Origin: Paulinella micropora | Taxonomy: Eukaryota > Cercozoa > Imbricatea > Euglyphida | DNA: 50,873 bases | Reading direction: 5' to 3' | NCBI GenBank assembly: GCA_009731375.1 | Contig: BJOX01000357.1 | Location: 214,600-265,472, forward strand | Shown: positions 12,468 through 23,413 of the stretch, piece after piece | How the letters are laid out: every line of letters begins with the position of its first letter | Numbering within the stretch: position 1 is the first letter of the stretch | Notes under the pieces: model-generated | What the model was told of the DNA's origin: nothing | Seen by the model: the letters and a program-made list of their open reading frames with translations, nothing else | Databases searched by the model: none | Translations under genes and position numbers: made by a program

Positions 12468-12703
12468 TGTAATGCCCCCAACGATAGCTCGAAAAAAGTC
12501 GGTAATACAACCAAACACAGTCCTCAAGAATGAGAATGATGTCTCGTTATATTAGCTCAGTGAAGCCAAAAAGGAAAACGGCAACAGACCAGGAATAAAA
12601 TGGCATCAGGTCCAATCCGGACAAATAATACTGAAAAACAAGCTGGTGCACCTGTCACCAGGAAAAGGTACTTTTTACCGGCTATCCGGGGGTGATGCCT
12701 ACA
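12468..12703 (-). repeat. LTR, 3' copy of element 1
   Basis: Begins TGTAATGCCC and ends GATGCCTACA on the plus strand, so on the element's own strand it runs TGTAGG...TTACA. It differs from the copy at 26891-27126 only near its end (CCGGGGGTG here, CCGGAGGTG there), implying recent insertion or conversion. The outer flank is ACAT microsatellite. Confidence 0.95.
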
Positions 12704-12706
12704 GTA

Positions 12707-12715
12707 CCCCCTCCC
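12707..12715 (-). other. Polypurine tract of element 1
   Basis: On the element strand GGGAGGGGG lies three bases upstream of the 3' LTR start (TGTAGG). A purine tract here is where plus-strand DNA synthesis is primed in LTR elements. Confidence 0.65.
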
Positions 12716-12721
12716 GATTTT

Positions 12722-12746
12722 ATGACGGAAATAGCATTTTCGTCAT
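12722..12746. other. Triloop hairpin next to the LTR
   Basis: ATGACGGAAAT and ATTTTCGTCAT form an 11-base inverted repeat with one mismatch around a three-base centre, AGC. It lies just inside the purine tract, in what would be the 3' untranslated region of element 1. Confidence 0.7.
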
Positions 12747-12917
12747 ACACCTTCTGATTTCTTTCTGCAAATAGTATGCGCTATGTAGTCATGCCACACA
12801 GCGCATCGACCCACGGATAGACGCTAAAAGACGATAAATATATCCTCATACGGCACGTCAAAGCGGATTCTCTAGCCTTTCTTGTAAATTTTGAACTCCT
12901 TCCCCTCACATATGTAG

Positions 12918-14655
12918 GTTCTAGTGGTCGGTAGAATCATTAAATATTTCGCAGCGAGTAATCTCATTCAATATTCAAGATTTTGAGGTCCTCCGGGTAA
13001 TACCGAAAGATAAACAACTGCGCAGGAAGTTTAATGCCACAGACTTCATTTTTCCTTTTGCTCTCACTCCTGCTGGGGATAATTACCAATCATTAAGCTC
13101 AACCACATTTAGGGAGGACCTTAGACAGTTGCAGGAAGAGGGAGATTATTATATCACGGAAGGCGACCCCAACCCCACCACAGTTCGCCGCCAGTTCACG
13201 TTTTGGTTGGGAGGAGACTTGAAGTTTATGGCCACTGTGGCTGGACATTCATCGGGTAGTTTTAGATCAACTAACCCATGTATATACTGTCTGATCACAA
13301 AAGGCCCGCAACTTCAAGACGTCCTCACCAACCACCCCATAGTATCCGACGCTGAGAAGTGTACACACCCAGCCATGGGTGATAGGGTCGACCTCTTCCC
13401 CTGGATACCTCTCAAGCGTCGGATACCAGACACATTACATTTCTTCATCAGGGTTCAGAACCGTTTACTAAACCATGCCATCCACGAGGCCTTGCATGGC
13501 TCCATTTGGGCCCAGGCTCATCATGACCCTGAGTTGAAGAAGAAGATAGAGTGGGGACAAGAGAAACACTTGGAGGTGTTGGAGAGAATAAGAGGGGAGC
13601 TGAAAAGAGGGGGGGTGTACTGGTGGTTTGGGGCGAAGGGTATGGAAGACAAAGAGGGCACATGCAACTTTAAGTGGAAAGAACTTAATGGTTGCATGGC
13701 AAGGAAGTTGGGGGAGAAGGTGAAGGAGTATAGCATAAACTTGGGAGTGATAGTGGAAGGTGACAAGGATTCAAAGAGAGGAGAGGAGTTGCGGAAGCTG
13801 TGGGTGGAGTGGCACACGTTGTGGTTAGGGCTTCATAAATCGGAGGGGGAAGAGGTGGTGCACATACTCAAACATCAACAAGCCATGCGCCGATTCTTTC
13901 ATCGCGCTACCTTTCCACGGGGCCGGGCGCCGGATGACATAGACGCAGAGTCACCGGCAGATAGGGCAGCTAGACTGCCAATTTTATCACCGGCTTTCAT
14001 AACTATCTATGTTCACATTTTTGTTGATCATGCCTTTGAGCTGCTACTTCTTACCCCTAACCTCACCCTTTCCGACTTCAACACACAAGGCATAGAGTTA
14101 TACAACGGCAAGCATAAGCGAGCTCACTTCATGTGCTCGAGCCGACGCTGGACAGACGATGTCGAGTGTATGCTCCAGCACTGGAGAGCTTGTCTTAACC
14201 CTGTGCGAGATGTGTGGGAGGAGAGTAGGAAATGGGCAAGGTGTGAGGTAGGGTGCGGGGCTAGGTACAGGGCGAGTAGGCGGCTTTGGAAAAAAAAGCA
14301 TGAGGAACTTTGCATGGGAGTGAATGGGTTGGAGTATGGGAGGTGGGATGAGATTTGCCCCGGTGATGTGGACGCTTGGCTCGATGAACTGAGCCAACCG
14401 GAGCCATCAGTTTTTACCGGACGCGTGCAAACTGCCTTCGCTCCTTCTCCTCCTCTTCCTCTTTCTTCTTCTGCTTCTTCTTCTCCTCTTCCTCTTTCTT
14501 CTTCTGCTTCTTCTTCTCAGCCTTCTTCTTCTTCTTCTTCGAAGAGGAAGAAGACAGGAGGAAGGGGGAAAAAACAGAAGAAGAAGCAGAAGCGTGTAGA
14601 TGATGACGACGAGTGGATTCCTCGTACCGCTCCGCGTCTGAGCGGTGGATCATAA
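12918..14655 (+). CDS. Uncharacterised transposon-associated protein, 5' end incomplete
   Basis: An open frame runs from after a stop near 12918 to TAA at 14655 with no convincing ATG, so a 5' exon may be missing. Readable protein starts VLRVIPKDK near 12988. It contains FWLGGDLKFMATVAGHSS followed by a CIYC pair, then LFPWIPLKRRIPDTLHFF. This combination (GGD-K-F, CxxC, and a P-L-...-I-P-D-LH segment) resembles, from memory, a widespread uncharacterised family in repeats of fungi and animals that I suspect to be transposase-like. The tail is Ser-rich with PLPLSSSASSS twice in tandem, then a Lys/Arg-rich segment (KRKKTGGRGKKQKKKQKR) that could be a nuclear signal, then acidic DDDDE. It converges on the minus-strand gene at 15041. 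Confidence 0.6.
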
Positions 14656-14751
14656 TATTAATATTGTTATATAATATTATTAATTAATAAATCCAAGGGC
14701 CGGTTACATTATATTAATATTATTACTTAATTAACAAGTTTTCTGCTTGAT

Positions 14752-15034
14752 CAAGTTCGTACACATGCTGAATAAGCTGCCGGTAATATTATTTTATTAA
14801 TATAGCAAGTGGTGTGTTAGTATGTATAACAACTACATGCATTATTTTAATATTAATCATGTCTGACATTTTTAATGTGTGACCGTATTAATAATGTGTA
14901 ACATTATGTTTCAAAACCGGTTTTATGCTTCAAATAGTTCGTACACATGCTGAATAAGCTGTAAGTAATATTATTTTATTAATATAGCAAGTGGTGTGTG
15001 AGTATGTATAACAACTACATGCTTATTTTATTGA
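14752..15034. repeat. ~95-bp direct repeat pair between convergent genes
   Basis: GTTCGTACACATGCTGAATAAGCTG and the following ~75 bases (to ACAACTACATGC) occur at about 14755-14850 and again at about 14938-15030 with few differences. The copies are about 183 bp apart and fill the AT-rich space between the stops at 14655 and 15041. They could be duplicated 3' untranslated sequence. Confidence 0.9.
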
Positions 15035-15040
15035 ATAGTG

Positions 15041-16877
<1,837 letters not shown>

Positions 16878-17566
16878 NNNNNNNNNNNNNNNNNNNNNNN
16901 NNNNNNNNNNNNNNNNNNNNNNNNNNNNNNNNNNNNNNNNNNNNNNNNNNNNNNNNNNNNNNNNNNNNNNNNNNNNNNNNNNNNNNNNNNNNNNNNNNNN
17001 NNNNNNNNNNNNNNNNNNNNNNNNNNNNNNNNNNNNNNNNNNNNNNNNNNNNNNNNNNNNNNNNNNNNNNNNNNNNNNNNNNNNNNNNNNNNNNNNNNNN
17101 NNNNNNNNNNNNNNNNNNNNNNNNNNNNNNNNNNNNNNNNNNNNNNNNNNNNNNNNNNNNNNNNNNNNNNNNNNNNNNNNNNNNNNNNNNNNNNNNNNNN
17201 NNNNNNNNNNNNNNNNNNNNNNNNNNNNNNNNNNNNNNNNNNNNNNNNNNNNNNNNNNNNNNNNNNNNNNNNNNNNNNNNNNNNNNNNNNNNNNNNNNNN
17301 NNNNNNNNNNNNNNNNNNNNNNNNNNNNNNNNNNNNNNNNNNNNNNNNNNNNNNNNNNNNNNNNNNNNNNNNNNNNNNNNNNNNNNNNNNNNNNNNNNNN
17401 NNNNNNNNNNNNNNNNNNNNNNNNNNNNNNNNNNNNNNNNNNNNNNNNNNNNNNNNNNNNNNNNNNNNNNNNNNNNNNNNNNNNNNNNNNNNNNNNNNNN
17501 NNNNNNNNNNNNNNNNNNNNNNNNNNNNNNNNNNNNNNNNNNNNNNNNNNNNNNNNNNNNNNNNNN
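16878..17566. other. Assembly gap (689 N)
   Basis: Unknown sequence. It hides the 5' end of the spliced minus-strand gene and the junction between that gene and the end of pol at 17621. Confidence 1.
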
Positions 17567-17620
17567 CCATGATCAATCAACCAGTTTGTTTGAGACGCAT
17601 AAAGAAAAATAGTTTCTTTG

Positions 17621-20600
17621 TCACTGCCTTCGTCGTTTGGCGCGGATTTCTTTGCCTGGTGGAGGACCACCAACAAAAGTCAGATCGAACTTTGACTGTT
17701 CGAGAATGTCCCAGATCTTATTAGGGATTCCGCCCAACGATAATTCAAAAGGGACATCAAGCACTCCTCTTGGCAGTGTCTGAATGGTCCACGCAGTGTA
17801 ATCCTTGTCTCTGGGAGTAATTGTATCATCCCATGTCTCGAGACTTTTTGCGTCTTTATATACTGGCAGATAATGTCTTGCCTTTGGATCCTCAACCGGG
17901 TCCATACTTCTCCAGAACTGGAGTATCGGTTGTACTATCTTTGCGGCTGATGATATTTTGAGTGTCCGTGTGACACGCATCTGTCGTGGGACCGCCACGA
18001 CCCGCATCAAGTATAAGTCTGAGAGAGTGTCATCAGCGACATGTTGTTCCGCTGGTCTCATCAGATAGAAAACATTTTTCACCCATGCGATGGTTGCTAT
18101 CGCATCGCCTTCCTTCCATCGCTCATGGACAATCTCAACGTTGCCCGCGTTTGGGTCAGTGTCCGTCCCCTCCTCCTCCTGGTGGACGTCCTTTGATCTC
18201 ATCGACCTCATCGCCTTCCTCGGTTGGTCGTTGATAAGATCATTCCGCGCTCTCCTTAGCTGCGCCTCTGTGATCTTCTCCTTCTTTCCGCTATGCTCTC
18301 GCGGAGACTTGGACTGAGTCCCCACCGCGCTTATGCGGTCAGTCTTCTCCTTGCTGTCCACCTCACTCTCCTCCTTCTCAGCTATCGGTGCCCGATAAGC
18401 ATCGTCTTGGTCTATGCCAGCCTCCTTGTGGATGGGCGGCACCTCTTTGAAATCATCCTTCATCCGTTTTAACGCCTCCTCAACGGATTCATCTTCCAGT
18501 AAGAAGGGATCATACTTAATCAGCCTTCTTACATTCACAATTTGCACCTTCCCTCTACCCCTGATCTTGTAATTCAGAGGTCCCGTCTGTTCCATAATCT
18601 GATAAGGTCCTTTCCAGTGAGTGAACAGCTTAGAGCTGACTCCCTTCGGGACTTGAGGATGGTACAATAGTACAATATCCCCGACCTGGAACTTGATCTG
18701 ATCCAAGTGCGCTTGTCGCACCCCTTCAGCATCAGTCTTTCGGCGCTCCGCCTCTCTATGCGCCCTGACTATTTGTTCCGCCTCCATCTTCACTCTAAGT
18801 CTCATCCCAAACAACTCATCCGCATCCGCCCAAGTGTCTTTTGGGTGAAGGAGCGAAGTCGGGATATCAGGCTCACGCCCATATACTAACTGATATGGCG
18901 AGATTGAGCTCTTCGAGCCTCCTAACGCCGTAGAGGGTAGACAGTTCATTGCAAACGCAAATGATGGTGCTGCCTCGACCCATGCTCTTTGATTCTCCTT
19001 CTTCGTGCAATACATCTTTAGCGAGGCTTTGAGGGGTCTGTGTACCCGCTCGATTTTCCCATTTGCTCGCGGGTTATAGGCAGTAACATATTGCCATTTC
19101 ATCCCGTAATACTTAGATAGTTTGTCGATGACCTCGTTATTAAAGTCCGAGCCTCGATCAGAACATATCTTTCTTGGTACTCCGATCTGTGAGATGATCC
19201 TATCGATCAGCGCCTCGGCCGTCGTCTTGCCGGTAACGTCTTTGACAGGGATGATCCACACATAGTTGGTGGCTCTGTCAATAGCCGTAAGGAGGTATTT
19301 GTAACCATCCTTCGATTCTGGGAAAGGTCCCACATGATCAATGTGTATAAACTCAAACATCCCCGCATGAAGAGGAAATTCGCCAATCAGGCCGAAATTT
19401 GCCTTCAGTGGTGTTTTGTTTATCTTGCACGGGATGCATGCATCCACCGCCTGATCTATCTCCTCCTTCATCTTCTTCCACCAGAATCGCCTCGCTACGA
19501 ACATATGAGTTCGTTGTCGACCCGGATGCGCCAAAAGTGGGCAATTGTGGGCTGCGACAAATATAAATCGTCTCAGACTCTCCGGTACCCAAAGGGTCCA
19601 TTTGTCCGGCTGTGACGCATAGCGACCGTGAAGGCCCTTGTACCACAGTAGACCATCTCTCCATCCCATCTCCTTCATCTGATCTTTGATCGCTTTCGTC
19701 ATCCGTAGCTCATCCGGGTTCTGATATAACTGTATCAGTTCTTTAAACTCCGGATCTTGAGCCTGTTGTTGCCTCCATGCGGTAGGCGAGGCTATATGGA
19801 TAGTACCATCTTCTAGCCGTACCCCGATTCTTTCCGGGTCATCGTCTAGGTCACTTCTCCGCTCTTGAGGAGGCTCCGCATAAACTTCCTGCGTCTCCTC
19901 TTCCTCTCTTATGTTCGCCTTCGCATTCTCATATACCTCATAGGACCACTCAGCGTCCTCCTGGGTATGTAGCTCACAACATATCCCGTGATCCGGGCCT
20001 TGTGGACTGTACCGTAGACCTGTGCGGTCATATCGGACTCCACTCGCCATCTCCATCGCCTCAATGTGGCTGACCTCATACACCTTGTCAGTGGACAAGT
20101 CTTCCATCTCCACCGTGGACACCAACGCCGATACTTCTGAGTTAAACTCTAGCCTAGAGAGGCTATCAGCGACCACATTTCGCTTTCCCGGTAGATGGAC
20201 CATTGTAAAATCGAAACAAGACAAGAACGCTTGCCACCGCGCCAGCCGTCCCGTCTGTTCATGATTCATCAACCATAACAGGTTATGATGATCAGTTCTG
20301 ACAGTAAATTGAGGTCCTCCCCACAAATACTCTCTGAGCCTCTTGAGGGCCCATACTACCGCCAACGCCTCTCTTTGCCTTGTGCAATAGTTTCTCTCCG
20401 CCGCACACAACTTCCTACTAATAAACATGATTGGGCGTAATTTCTTCTCCTCATCCTCTTGTTGTAATACAGCCCCAATCGCAAACTTAGATGCGTCTGT
20501 ATCGACTACGAATTGTTTCGTAAAGTCGGGCATCGTTAACACCAGTCCTCCGTCTTTCGGGTCTTTGTAAATGAGATCTTTGAGCGCATGAAACGCTTGC

Positions 20601-23413
20601 AAAGCCTCTTCGTCCCACTTCTCAAAGTCTCCAAAATCTATCATTTTCTCCACTTTAGCCCGTGTTGCACCCCAATCGGGTATAAACTGGCTATAGTATT
20701 GCGCCATCGCAAGGAATGAGTGCAATTCAGTGCGGTTCTTCGGTATCGGTCGATTCATAATCTCCTCCCTCTTCTCTTTGGATATCGAGACTCGATTATG
20801 GGAGATCTCGTACCCTAAGTATGTCACACTCGTCTTGGCAAGTTGACACTTCTTTAGATTGCACTTCAGGCCAAAAGCTCCGATGCGCCTGAATATATCG
20901 GACAAATGATCGATATGCTCCTCCATTGTGTTAGAGTATACGATAATGTCATCGATATAGCAAAATGCATATTCTCCCGCCTTCTGTCCCCGCCTTCTCA
21001 TAAAGCCACCGTCAGACAAATCATCGTACTGACTGCTCAACATCTTCTGCATCGCCTTCTGGAAAAGTCCTGGGGCTTGCTTGAGGCCCATCGGAAGCAC
21101 TTTCCATTGGTATATTTCCATACCCACCACAAACGCCGTCAGCCATCTGGACTTTTCCTCCAGTGGTATCTGCCAGAAGCCATTCTTAAGGTCAATGACC
21201 GAATAGAATTTTGCATTCCGCAGTACTCTCCTTCCTTCTTCTAATGTCGGGAGAGGATTTCTCTCTTCCTCCAGCACCTTGTTAACACGAGCATAGTTAA
21301 CTGTCAGGCGCCATTCTCCTCCTGGCTTCGGCACTATTCTCGGTTGTGAGACTATTGGAGATGTTGATCTCTCAATAAAGTCCTCATTGAGCAGCTGTCT
21401 TGCTAGCTCCTCCGCTATCTTCGCCTCATGTATACTCAAATTCGCCCTTCGTGGTGCCGGTGACGGCTCCGCACCCGGTATTTTGTAAATAACCGCAGTG
21501 AAATCTTCAGGCTTGACACCACCTGCATGTGGAGGGTCAAAAATTTCCTTGTTCGCCTCTAATTTGGCTTTTAAAAGCTCCTTCTCCTTCTCCGTGCCTA
21601 CTCCTTCTTCCAATATTTTCCGCGCCGCCTCTTGAAAATCTTCATCAGACATCTGCTTATGCTGCTTGAGGGGTTCTCTGTCCTCCTCCAAGCCTAAGTC
21701 CTCTTCCGAGACATCATCTAGGCCCGTCTTTTCATACGTGACCGTGTCCGGCTCATCATCTTTACCGAGCTCCACCAGCATGTCAATGAGTCTCGCGTAT
21801 TGCAAAGGAGCTTTACGGGTGTAAAAACCATCAAAGCATGTGAATGCTTGCGGTATCAATTTCAACTTGTCGAGGTCTCTGAGCTTCCGCTTGCATGCAT
21901 TGCTCTGCTCACGAGTTCCCATACGACAAGCCACCACTAGCTGGTGCTTGCGAGAGGGTACCGGTATAGGATGATCAATAAGTCGGTCCCTTATTTCCTG
22001 CGCCCATATCGCCTTCTCATTATATGGCAGGATAATAGTATACGGCTTATTATTTTCGAATAAAGTCCGTAAGCATTTCTTCACTTCAGACAGTGAACGC
22101 GGCCACGTGGGCTCGTCACCCCAGAAATCAGTAATAAAACTTTTAATAGTTTCTGGTGGAGTATCCGGGATTCGCCCCGTTCTCCTTGGTACAAACGCCT
22201 CCCTTTTTTCTTCTCCTACTTTCGCATGGAAACAGTATCCGTTAGTAATATGGACATCTGTTCCTACTCCTTCCGCGAATCTCGCCAACGACGGGCTTCT
22301 TTGTGCGACACATATAATCTCCTCTTTTCGCTTCTCGATTAAGTCATGAATAGACTTTTTGTCCCAATGGCATGTCGGAACTGTGACAGTGCACACTTGG
22401 GATTCCCAATTGTCGGTCCAGGACAGTTCATCCGGTCTTACGACATGGGGGTGAACGTACACCTCAAGTGCCTCATGTGCGATGGCCATCTTTTTGTGAT
22501 CCGTCGCTAGACTCAGCTCATAAGCCTCATAAGAGTCAGTAGCGTTGAAGGGATCAATATCGTTCTCTTCTCCTCTTTTTACTCCATATATCACTCGCCG
22601 TGCGGCGCAATCAATCACAGCCCCCATCGTAGCCAATTGGTCATACGATAGTAATATTGACCCGTGGTAACCGGGGACGACATAGAGGTCCATACGGTAT
22701 ACTCGTGCGGATTTCAATTTAAAGGTCAGTGTGATGATTCCCGTGATATCCGTCCGGCTGCTCACTCCTTTGAGAGTGCCCGTTGACTTTTTCATATTTC
22801 CGTCCACCCAGTCCCGGTATCGATTAAAAAACTTCCGGCCGACAATATTAATATTCGCCATCGTATCATTACCAACTTTTAATATTGTCTTCAATGTTTC
22901 ACAATAAAGTTCCGTATAACACAGAGCATCGCGCCTGTGTATATTGACTGCGAGAACAAGAACTTTACGTTCCAAATTTTGGAGTTTTGTCTCTAAGTTT
23001 TTCAACTCCTCCTTCTTCTCCTCCTGCTTCACCTCATTAACATTTTTATTATTCTGCGGTACTGGTGCGTTTAATATGTGAGCGACATTGTCTTGTGGTA
23101 CTTGAGTACACACATTGTCTTTTTGCTCGCCACCAGCCGCGATCGTAGACATTGAGTCTGTTCGTGGTTGTTTGCTTGGCCGAGGCGATACGTCTGCCAT
23201 TGGCCTCCTCGCCTCCATCGCAAGTCTCGCCTTCCTATTTACATCAGTTATCATTGGTAACCGTGNNNNNNNNNNNNNNNNNNNNNNNNNNNNNNNNNNN
23301 NNNNNNNNNNNNNNNNNNNNNNNNNNNNNNNNNNNNNNNNNNNNNNNNNNNNNNNNNNNNNNNNNNNGGTCAGGGTTCACAGTCTTCTCCTTCCTCTCTT
23401 CTTCCCCCTCCAG
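17621..23413 (-). CDS. pol: Pol polyprotein of element 1 (protease, RT, RNase H, integrase)
   Basis: Numbering from 23380, 34 residues near the N-terminus fall in a gap (23266-23367). A Glu/Lys-rich coiled-coil-like segment precedes the aspartic protease, whose active site reads NDTMANINIVG (Asp at about 172), with Met where retropepsins have Gly; LLSYDQLATMGAVIDC follows. RT has YIDD at about 808; RNase H has DTDAS at about 959. Integrase has an H-H-C-C finger (AAHNCPLLAHPG, CIPC) and a D,D-35-E triad (Asp about 1348, Asp about 1408, Glu about 1444), then a GPY/F module (HWKGPYQIM). About 300 further residues, without a chromodomain, form an unassigned C-terminal region. The frame is intact. 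It is in the same frame as gag, separated only by gag's UGA. Confidence 0.9.
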   Translation of the reverse strand: MEGEEERKEKTVNPDXXXXXXXXXXXXXXXXXXXXXXXXXXXXXXXXXXXRLPMITDVNRKARLAMEARRPMADVSPRPSKQPRTDSMSTIAAGGEQKDNVCTQVPQDNVAHILNAPVPQNNKNVNEVKQEEKKEELKNLETKLQNLERKVLVLAVNIHRRDALCYTELYCETLKTILKVGNDTMANINIVGRKFFNRYRDWVDGNMKKSTGTLKGVSSRTDITGIITLTFKLKSARVYRMDLYVVPGYHGSILLSYDQLATMGAVIDCAARRVIYGVKRGEENDIDPFNATDSYEAYELSLATDHKKMAIAHEALEVYVHPHVVRPDELSWTDNWESQVCTVTVPTCHWDKKSIHDLIEKRKEEIICVAQRSPSLARFAEGVGTDVHITNGYCFHAKVGEEKREAFVPRRTGRIPDTPPETIKSFITDFWGDEPTWPRSLSEVKKCLRTLFENNKPYTIILPYNEKAIWAQEIRDRLIDHPIPVPSRKHQLVVACRMGTREQSNACKRKLRDLDKLKLIPQAFTCFDGFYTRKAPLQYARLIDMLVELGKDDEPDTVTYEKTGLDDVSEEDLGLEEDREPLKQHKQMSDEDFQEAARKILEEGVGTEKEKELLKAKLEANKEIFDPPHAGGVKPEDFTAVIYKIPGAEPSPAPRRANLSIHEAKIAEELARQLLNEDFIERSTSPIVSQPRIVPKPGGEWRLTVNYARVNKVLEEERNPLPTLEEGRRVLRNAKFYSVIDLKNGFWQIPLEEKSRWLTAFVVGMEIYQWKVLPMGLKQAPGLFQKAMQKMLSSQYDDLSDGGFMRRRGQKAGEYAFCYIDDIIVYSNTMEEHIDHLSDIFRRIGAFGLKCNLKKCQLAKTSVTYLGYEISHNRVSISKEKREEIMNRPIPKNRTELHSFLAMAQYYSQFIPDWGATRAKVEKMIDFGDFEKWDEEALQAFHALKDLIYKDPKDGGLVLTMPDFTKQFVVDTDASKFAIGAVLQQEDEEKKLRPIMFISRKLCAAERNYCTRQREALAVVWALKRLREYLWGGPQFTVRTDHHNLLWLMNHEQTGRLARWQAFLSCFDFTMVHLPGKRNVVADSLSRLEFNSEVSALVSTVEMEDLSTDKVYEVSHIEAMEMASGVRYDRTGLRYSPQGPDHGICCELHTQEDAEWSYEVYENAKANIREEEETQEVYAEPPQERRSDLDDDPERIGVRLEDGTIHIASPTAWRQQQAQDPEFKELIQLYQNPDELRMTKAIKDQMKEMGWRDGLLWYKGLHGRYASQPDKWTLWVPESLRRFIFVAAHNCPLLAHPGRQRTHMFVARRFWWKKMKEEIDQAVDACIPCKINKTPLKANFGLIGEFPLHAGMFEFIHIDHVGPFPESKDGYKYLLTAIDRATNYVWIIPVKDVTGKTTAEALIDRIISQIGVPRKICSDRGSDFNNEVIDKLSKYYGMKWQYVTAYNPRANGKIERVHRPLKASLKMYCTKKENQRAWVEAAPSFAFAMNCLPSTALGGSKSSISPYQLVYGREPDIPTSLLHPKDTWADADELFGMRLRVKMEAEQIVRAHREAERRKTDAEGVRQAHLDQIKFQVGDIVLLYHPQVPKGVSSKLFTHWKGPYQIMEQTGPLNYKIRGRGKVQIVNVRRLIKYDPFLLEDESVEEALKRMKDDFKEVPPIHKEAGIDQDDAYRAPIAEKEESEVDSKEKTDRISAVGTQSKSPREHSGKKEKITEAQLRRARNDLINDQPRKAMRSMRSKDVHQEEEGTDTDPNAGNVEIVHERWKEGDAIATIAWVKNVFYLMRPAEQHVADDTLSDLYLMRVVAVPRQMRVTRTLKISSAAKIVQPILQFWRSMDPVEDPKARHYLPVYKDAKSLETWDDTITPRDKDYTAWTIQTLPRGVLDVPFELSLGGIPNKIWDILEQSKFDLTFVGGPPPGKEIRAKRRRQ
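23266..23367. other. Assembly gap (102 N) in pol N-terminus
   Basis: 102 N keep the pol frame open on both sides. The N count is divisible by three, but it may be an estimate, so frame continuity here is not proof. Confidence 1.
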
